A stretch of DNA of 64,000 bases from Gymnothorax reevesii (taxonomy: Eukaryota; Chordata; Actinopteri; Anguilliformes; Muraenidae). Positions 57,547 through 64,000 of the stretch are shown here, piece by piece (position 1 is the first letter of the stretch; every line of letters begins with the position of its first letter). The DNA lies in the NCBI GenBank assembly GCA_029721435.1, contig CM056592.1, positions 32,065,611-32,129,610 on the forward strand, given 5' to 3'. The position numbers and the translations under genes were made by a program. Below the pieces are notes generated by a model, which was given only the letters and a program-made list of their open reading frames with translations, ran no database searches and was not told the DNA's origin.

Positions 57547-59148
57547 CAGTGCCGTGAAGAAGTATTTGCCCCCTCTTGATTTCTTGTTTTGTGTTTTTTT
57601 GCATATTTGTCACACTTAAATGGCTCAGATCATCAAACTAATTTTAGCATTAGACAAAGATAACCCCAGTAAATACAAAATGCAGTTTTTAAATGATGAT
57701 TTCATTTATTGAGAGAAAAAAGCTATCCAAACCTACCTGGCCCTATGTGAAAAAGTAATTGCCCTTCCTCGTTAAATCGTAAAATTAACTGCGATTAACC
57801 ACATTTTTTAGTTGAATTTCACTAGCCACACCCATGCCTGATTACTGCCAGACCTGTTGAATCAAGAAACCACATAAATAGAACCTGCCTGACAAAGTGA
57901 AAAAGATCTCAAAAAGCAACACCTAATGCCATGATTCAAAGAAATTCAAGAACGGATGGGAAACAAAGTCATTGACATCTATCAGTCTGGAAAGGGTCAC
58001 AAAGCCATTTTGAGACTTTGGGACTCCAACAAACCATGGTGAGAGCCATTGTTCACAAATGGAGAAATCTTGGAACTGTGATGAACCTTCCCAGGAGTGG
58101 CAGGCCTACCAAAATTATCCCCAGAGCGCATCAACAACTCATCCCGGAGGTCACAAAAGAACCCAGAACAACATCTGAACTGCAGACCTCATTTGCCTCA
58201 GATAAAGTCAGTGTTCATGACTCAACAATAAGAAAGAGACGGGGTAAATGGCAGCCATGGGAGAGTTCCAAGGCGAAAACCGTTCCTGACTAAAAAGGAC
58301 ACAAAGGCTTGTCTCACATTTGCCAAAAAACATCTTGATGATCCTTAGGATTTTTGCGAAAACATTCTGTGGACTGACGAGACAAAAGTTTAACTTTTGG
58401 AAAGTGTGCGTCCTGTTACATCTGGTGTAAAACTGACACAGCATTTAATAAAAAGAACATCATACCAAACATGGTGGTGGTAGTGTGATGGTCTGGGGCT
58501 GCTTTGCTGCTTCAGGACCTGGGCGACTTGCTGTAAATGATGGAGCCATGAATTCTGCTCTCTACCAGAAAATCCTGAAGGACAATGTCTGACCATCAGT
58601 TCCAGACCTCAAGCTCAAGCGCACTTGGGTTATGCAGCAGGACAATGATCCGAAACACAACAGCAAGTCCAATGGCTTTAACAAAACAAAATGAAGGTTT
58701 TGGAGTGGCCTAGTCAAAGTCCGGACATAAATCCAATTGAGATGCTGTGGCATGACCTGAAACAGGTCATTTATGCAAGAAAACCCTCCAATGTGACTGA
58801 ATTAAAACAATTCTGCAAAGAAAAGTGGGCCAAAATTCTTCCACAGCGATGAGAAAGACTCATTACCAGTTATCGCAAAGGCTTGATTGCAGTTGTTGCT
58901 GCTGTGGGTAGCACAACCAGTTATTAGGTTTTGGGGGCAATTACTTTTTCACATAGGGCCAGGTAGGTTTGGATAGGTTTTTTCCCCTCAATAAATGAAA
59001 TCATCATTTAAAAACAGCATTTTGTAGTTACTCAGGTTATCTTTGTCTAATTTTAAAGTTTATTTGATGATCTGCAGCATTTAAGTGTGACAAGTATGCA
59101 AAAAAAATAAGAAATCAGGAGGGGGGCAAATACTTTTTCACGGAACTG
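57547..59148 (+). mobile_element. Tc1/mariner transposon, TIR-complete but inactive
   Basis: 1602 bp between TA dinucleotides at 57545-57546 and 59149-59150. The ends are CAGTGCCGTGAAGAAGTATT and the inverse of CAGTTCCGTGAAAAAGTATT, with terminal inverted repeats of roughly 200 bp (gttttt aaatgatgatttcattt; cctacctggccctatgtgaa). Inside, on the + strand, lie helix-turn-helix and catalytic-region pieces of a Tc1 transposase (GLQQTMVRAIVHKWRNLGTV; DSTIRKRRGKWQPWES), broken by stops and frameshifts (for example tga at about 58589). The length is typical of the family. Confidence 0.9.
57925..58860 (+). pseudogene. Tc1 transposase pseudogene
   Basis: The longest intact stretch, 58018-58293, covers the DNA-binding half and then ends in a stop. 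Downstream codons corresponding to the catalytic domain occur in other frames, with stops (tag and tga) inside. It cannot encode an active transposase as read. Confidence 0.8.
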
Positions 59149-59408
59149 TAAATCAGCAATGATCATGAAACTAATGCATTGCTTCCAACCCGAGTAAAGA
59201 AAAGTGTGAGACTTCCGGAGCCGGTATGTGTTATAGATGTAAACTGGCCACACCCGATAATGTTGAGAGTTTTCGGAGTTTCTGTAATGGTGATTTAAAT
59301 GAATGATTGAAAACAGGTCGCGACCAATCATTAATTTTAAGGGATTGTTTTGAGCCTCCCCTATCGCCAATTCACCAGCTGCCACTGATATATGTACATA
59401 CATACATA

Positions 59409-59955
59409 CAGTGCTGTGCAAAAGTCTTAGGCATCCTACATTTGAAAAAAATTTTAATCTGGCTTTAGATGTTGCCTTTTTGTTTTTCTCATTGGTGTTG
59501 CTGAAGATAAAAAGAAAATTTGAAACTCTAAATGCAGATTCAAAACAAAGTTCTATAAATATAAATAAATATCTGTATTTCATTAAAAATAATTAATACA
59601 GATTATGCAGTCTTGGCAGAGCCCCGATGTCAACATCATCATGGCTGTCTGCGAATACTTGGAGGGACGCAGCTCAGTCAGTCAGTTTGCAGAAGAAAGG
59701 TAGCAGGTTTTCCACTCTGCTTGGAACAAGGAAGAAGTCAATCAGCTCATGAAACTATAGCACAACATGACAGCGTCCCAGATTTTTAGAGGAAGCACAG
59801 TCACATCAAGTACTGGCTTGATTTAGTTTTTAACAGTTTACAGCTCTGCATTATTTATTTCCCAGTCATTTGTAACTTTTAATTTAATTATTTCTGTAAG
59901 CATATTTGCCCGGCGAAATTGTTTTAAATGTGCTTAAGACTTTTGCATGGTACTG
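59409..59955. mobile_element. Tc1-type deletion derivative / MITE
   Basis: 547 bp between TA dinucleotides, with ends CAGTGCTGTGCAAAAGTCTT and the inverse CAGTACCATGCAAAAGTCTT. The interior keeps a C-terminal transposase scrap (cagagccccgatgtcaacat, the SPDVN-type block), so it derives from a larger element by internal deletion. Confidence 0.8.
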
Positions 59956-59963
59956 TATTTATA

Positions 59964-60348
59964 CAGCAGGGAAAATAAGTATTGAATACGTCAACATTTT
60001 TCTCAGTAGATATCTAATGGGGCCATTGACCTGAAATTTTCGCCAGTAACAACCCAAGTAATCCACACATACAATAAAAATTTTCCACAAAGAAAATAAA
60101 TTACATTTTTTTTAAATTTCCACAAAGAAAATAAATCCATAAATTTCAGTAAGTGTGTTCAATACTTTCTCCCTGCGTCATTCCACTTTATCACACATAA
60201 TATATTGACTTATTTGTTTTGATTTCCTTTTATGCGTGGATTAATTGGGTCGTTACCAACACCTGGTGAAAACTTCATTTCAATAGCCCCATTAGAAATA
60301 TATTTACTGTGATAAATGTTGACGCGTTCAATACTTATTTTTCCTCTG
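59964..60348. mobile_element. TA-flanked MITE adjacent to the previous element
   Basis: 385 bp between TA dinucleotides at 59962-59963 and 60349-60350. The ends are CAGCAGGGAAAATAAGTATT and the inverse CAGAGGAAAAATAAGTATTG. The arms run on through tctaatggggc and ggtaacaaccca-type sequence. No coding capacity. Confidence 0.8.
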
Positions 60349-60823
60349 TAGGCCTATATAAAATAAAGCGGCCTTATTGGGCGTGAAACAAACAAACATA
60401 GAACTTTAGTATTATAGGCTTGTTTTTCACAGGGCATCTTTCTATCTAGACACGTAATACTGCTTAGAAAATATTAACCGATGATGCTATATACATGTAC
60501 CCACCTCAGAGCAGAGCTCAAACTGGCTCCACACCGACTCTGCCTCATACACATATTTCCGTTTGAGGCCATCTGTGGTGAATGGCATATTTCTCTGTGG
60601 GATATTACACAGCGTACAGAAATATTCATGGAAAAATGTGAAAGTTTCAACTCACTGGTCTACATGGTCAAATCAGACCTGGCATGCAGTCACATTTTTG
60701 ATCCCTTCCGAGGTTATGCCTGGGCCTGAATTAAAACATAGCCTACATAAAAATCCAATCTTAAAATTAGCTATATAATAATGAGCGTTTGAATAAACAG
60801 GCACCTTAAAAAGATTACACTTC

Positions 60824-60967
60824 AGCCGCTTTCACAGCGGACGCGAAACGAATTTTTCGCACGACAGATAGCATTCAAAGTCAATGCAAAGACGCGAATA
60901 CACGCATTAACTTCGAATGTAATCTGTCGTGCGAAAAATTCGTTTCGCGTCCGCTGTGAATGCGGCT
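60824..60967. mobile_element. Near-perfect palindromic MITE, CpG-bearing
   Basis: 144 bp. The left arm agccgctttcacagcggacg + cgaaacgaatttttcgcacg is the inverse of the right arm cgtgcgaaaaattcgtttcg + cgtccgctgtgaatgcggct. The transcript would form a long hairpin. Its CpG-rich arms stand out from the AT-rich surroundings. Confidence 0.8.
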
Positions 60968-63900
60968 TAAAGAGACGAACGTTTAAAAAATAAATTTCAA
61001 CTAATTCCGAGGGGGTCACATTTGCAAGTGCAGAAGATCTGGGTGGAGACAACGGACAGTTCCCTCAAGACACTGGAGGAAAGGAGAAGAGATATTTAGG
61101 AAGCTCCAGAATACTGACTTCCTCAACTTTTCCTCTCCAATCCAAAATACTCCTACTTGAGGTTTTATTGTTCACTAGCTGTGAAGGTTCTTCCAGTTTC
61201 GCTAAATATTTCGCGTCAGCTTTGGGTGTGGTCTTGTGACTCAATTCGCTCCGTTTCTTTGCTCAGATCAAAATTTCTTGGATCCATTTTGCCTTCAAAT
61301 GTCGATTAAAAATGTAGTTGAAGGTTGTTTGACGTGTTTGTGGCCAACTGTATGGTTCCATTATACATCTTTTAGTACGAAAGTAATTAGTGTGCTTCTA
61401 CCAAGCAAATTGTGAAGACATCGTCATGTAATACAGAATCAGCAGGGGATTACGGTTTTTCCCCGAAGGGATCGACGGGGCCTGTTTGCTCCCCATCTCT
61501 TCTGCAGTCAGTCCATTTCTGACACAAGAGGAAAACAGCTTTCACTCCAGCAGAGTCATTTACTGTTCTGCAGTGCTCAACAATATCTTTGGGCTGTGTT
61601 AAACTGGAAATATCTGTGGTAAAATACTCCTTCAGGGCACTGTCCATTACAACATACAGACCCTCTCATGTCCTGACTCTTTCCATTTACAGCATATTGC
61701 TCTTCATGACTCCAAACACAAAATAATACAATTTCCATCTCCGTTAATGTTTTGTTTTGACTACACCAGAGAACAAGTAAAACAAAAGGAGTGTTCATGA
61801 GAGCACAAGAGCATTATCATCCGCCTCTGACAAATGTCTGCCTGAAACTCAGCGGGCACGCGCATCCAGGCATATTGGTAAAACAAACAACCTGATTGAT
61901 CCCGTGATCTCCAGCAGTTTCCTTCTGAGTCCTGGGACGCCCTGTCCGTTCCGGGGCATCTGCGCCACATCACTGAATGCATTCAGCTTGATTCTGCACG
62001 CAAACACAACTCATTGACAATGCGCACCAGTGTTAGAAAGTCAAGAGAATAAAATAGGGAATAAATATCAGCCCTAACCCAGTCTTATAATAAAGTTATC
62101 CTTACATTGTCATACTGTAGCATATTCGGGCTCTCAGAGGTAAATAACAAACATCATTATGTAACTGACGGGAGAAAGATGGATTCCTGTTTGGACCATA
62201 GATATGTACAGTATATACAGAATATAATGTATGTATCTATGGTTTGGACCACGCGAAATGCAACATGGTGGCTTTGTCACTTCAACTTATGTCGACCGCT
62301 GACAGCAAACTACAAAGATGCCATGATGCAATGTTGAGATTATGTTGTCATTACAATCAAACGAGGCTGTCGGAGTTTAGAGGCCTTGATCGTACCGTCT
62401 CTGACGCCCACACAATGTTTTCAGAGTGAGTCTGATGTGAACGAGAGGATTAATTCTGAGAAGAGACATGAACTGGGCCAATTCATCTTCCTCTCCTTTA
62501 ATCTGACAAATAAACAAGCGAGAGAAGATCTCATCGAGGGAGCGAACAGGCCCAGGAACAGTGTCCTCATACACGTCTGCTTTGCTTCTGAAAAACTCCG
62601 TTCCCACCGGACACCACCTACCATCAGCAATGAATGACCTTTCAAGAAAATATGCTGTTATCGTTCCAAGGTTTTGACCGTCTGTTTCTCATATTCATTG
62701 CTTTTTTTACTGAACTACAGGAAATGATGTTGTGCAGCTCCTCCTGCAATCATTGGCGTTGTACTTCGGCAGGAGTCGACTTCTGCAAGCATCTTTATCT
62801 CTGAGGCAGAGACGGGAAAAACTGAAACCAACAGCTACTCATTTCCTGACTGAAATAAATTCTTTTGAATTTTAATAAGAGAACTGGATGACTTATTAAA
62901 ATCCATGCATGATTTAACACCAGTAGTCCTGTTAAATAAATGCAGGTTATTTAGAATTAATTGTTCATTTTAACAAGATAACCAGGCAGGACTGCTTACA
63001 CCTCATTATAGAATGCTCAATTAAATCTGCAGCAGTTTATGTCGCCATAGGCAATGGTATATATGCTTATGATGCATGTCATTCACAATATTATTATTCT
63101 GATATACCAAGAACCCCTCATTACTTGCAAAAGCATGTTAAACAACTCATGTCATGAGGGAATATTCAGGGTCTGTTATTTTATTTATCATAGAAAGAAA
63201 ATCACCCAGTTCATCCGGATGCATCAATTATCCAAATGTACCTTTTTTGCAATGGAGCAATGAATTTCCCAGATGATCTTTGATATGGGTCAGATCAAAA
63301 ACCTGTCAACTTACGGGTTTAAATCTAGAGGATCATATTCTTCAATTTTCATAGTTTTGTCCAAAAGAATGACAACTGGACCTTTGTTAGCAAAATAAAT
63401 AAATAAATGTCTATTTTTCTTAAAGAGCACTGCTTAATTAAGGCAAACCACTATGAAGGTTGATGGGAATTGATCATTTTTCAGATTTCGTTCATAACAC
63501 ACCCTTAATTTGCATAGCTGATTTCAAACAACCTCATTAATTATTTTTGGTCATACTGCAGAGGTCATTCAGCTTGTATCACTCATGTATATCCCACCTA
63601 ATCTTAACTCCCACACTATTTTTGATGGGACTGTATTTCTCTGACTTCTGTCTGTGACGCTTGTAGAGGTTTTGGACCTGACTCTTGTGCAGGGGCTGTA
63701 ATTACTAATTTTGGTATTCAAAATTAACCTTCATCAGCAAATACATAGTTTTATTGTGACCAAAGGAAGGCGCCATGACATTGCAGACAACAGAAAGACC
63801 ACTGCACCGATACAAGCACCCAACAGTCGCTGAATAGTTACAGGCACAATTCACCAAACAGCACTGACAGCCTGGGAATATTCATAAAAACAGCTGCTAC

Positions 63901-64000
63901 CTTATATTGATGGAAATATCCTCACAATGCAGCTGACTGTGTGCACTTTTATAAATTGTATTATGTCTTAACCAATGTGCTGAAGTATTCCAAATAACGA
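60968..64000. other. Intergenic sequence, no gene recognised
   Basis: Several short ORFs on both strands around 61450-62650 have no domain and no splice context I can defend. 62640-64000 is AT-rich with nothing visible. Confidence 0.4.

Noticed and set aside
61450..62645. Cluster of short overlapping ORFs on both strands as a possible gene
   Set aside because: No recognised domain, no consistent splice sites and no long frame; could not be supported.

Overview
This window is eukaryotic nuclear DNA, most likely from a ray-finned (teleost-type) fish. Coding sequence is sparse and split by GT-AG introns of 0.6 to 16 kb. The repeats are typical of fish: Tc1/mariner transposons and their MITEs, hAT-type MITEs with 8-bp target duplications, tRNA-derived SINEs, a CR1/L2-type LINE, a Gmr1-like LTR retrotransposon and many long minisatellites. 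No rRNA, tRNA gene, CRISPR or bacterial-style operon was seen. The species cannot be named from the sequence.

Two protein genes are supported, both on the + strand. The first (3676-19651; its 5' part lies left of the window or was not recognised) is the 3' end of a NO VEIN-like gene. Seven exons chain in perfect phase (1473 nt, 490 residues plus stop) and end in a DUF3883/NO VEIN C-terminal domain. One intron has a GC-AG boundary, and another starts inside a 28-bp minisatellite whose unit carries the splice donor. The introns hold several tandem arrays (starting at 5145, 13818, 13985, 15970 and 16140) and a LINE broken by three later insertions (about 8775-11895).

The second is sbk1, an SH3-binding-domain serine/threonine kinase. 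Its coding exons (42414-42585, 44246-44448, 50443-51240) give a complete 390-residue kinase. A likely non-coding first exon with a CCAAT-type promoter lies at about 26100-26401, making a 16-kb first intron. That intron contains a 41-bp minisatellite (27640-29300), a decayed Gmr1-like retroelement with LTRs at 30387-31259 and 34992-35729, and a 646-bp foldback element (40999-41644). Intron 3 carries a THAP-domain transposon remnant and two SINE-like copies.

The intergenic interval 20032-26085 is a patchwork of hAT MITEs, Tc1 transposase fragments and a SINE. The right end (51341-64000) has no recognisable gene. It holds a TIR-complete but inactive Tc1 element (57547-59148) and two TA-flanked Tc1-type MITEs (59409-59955, 59964-60348), plus other palindromic MITEs. 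The most notable observations are the Gmr1-like element (integrase before reverse transcriptase, SCAN-like capsid), the minisatellite-embedded splice donor, the phase-supported GC-AG intron, and a repeat family that spreads everted nuclear-receptor half-sites at constant 14-bp spacing.
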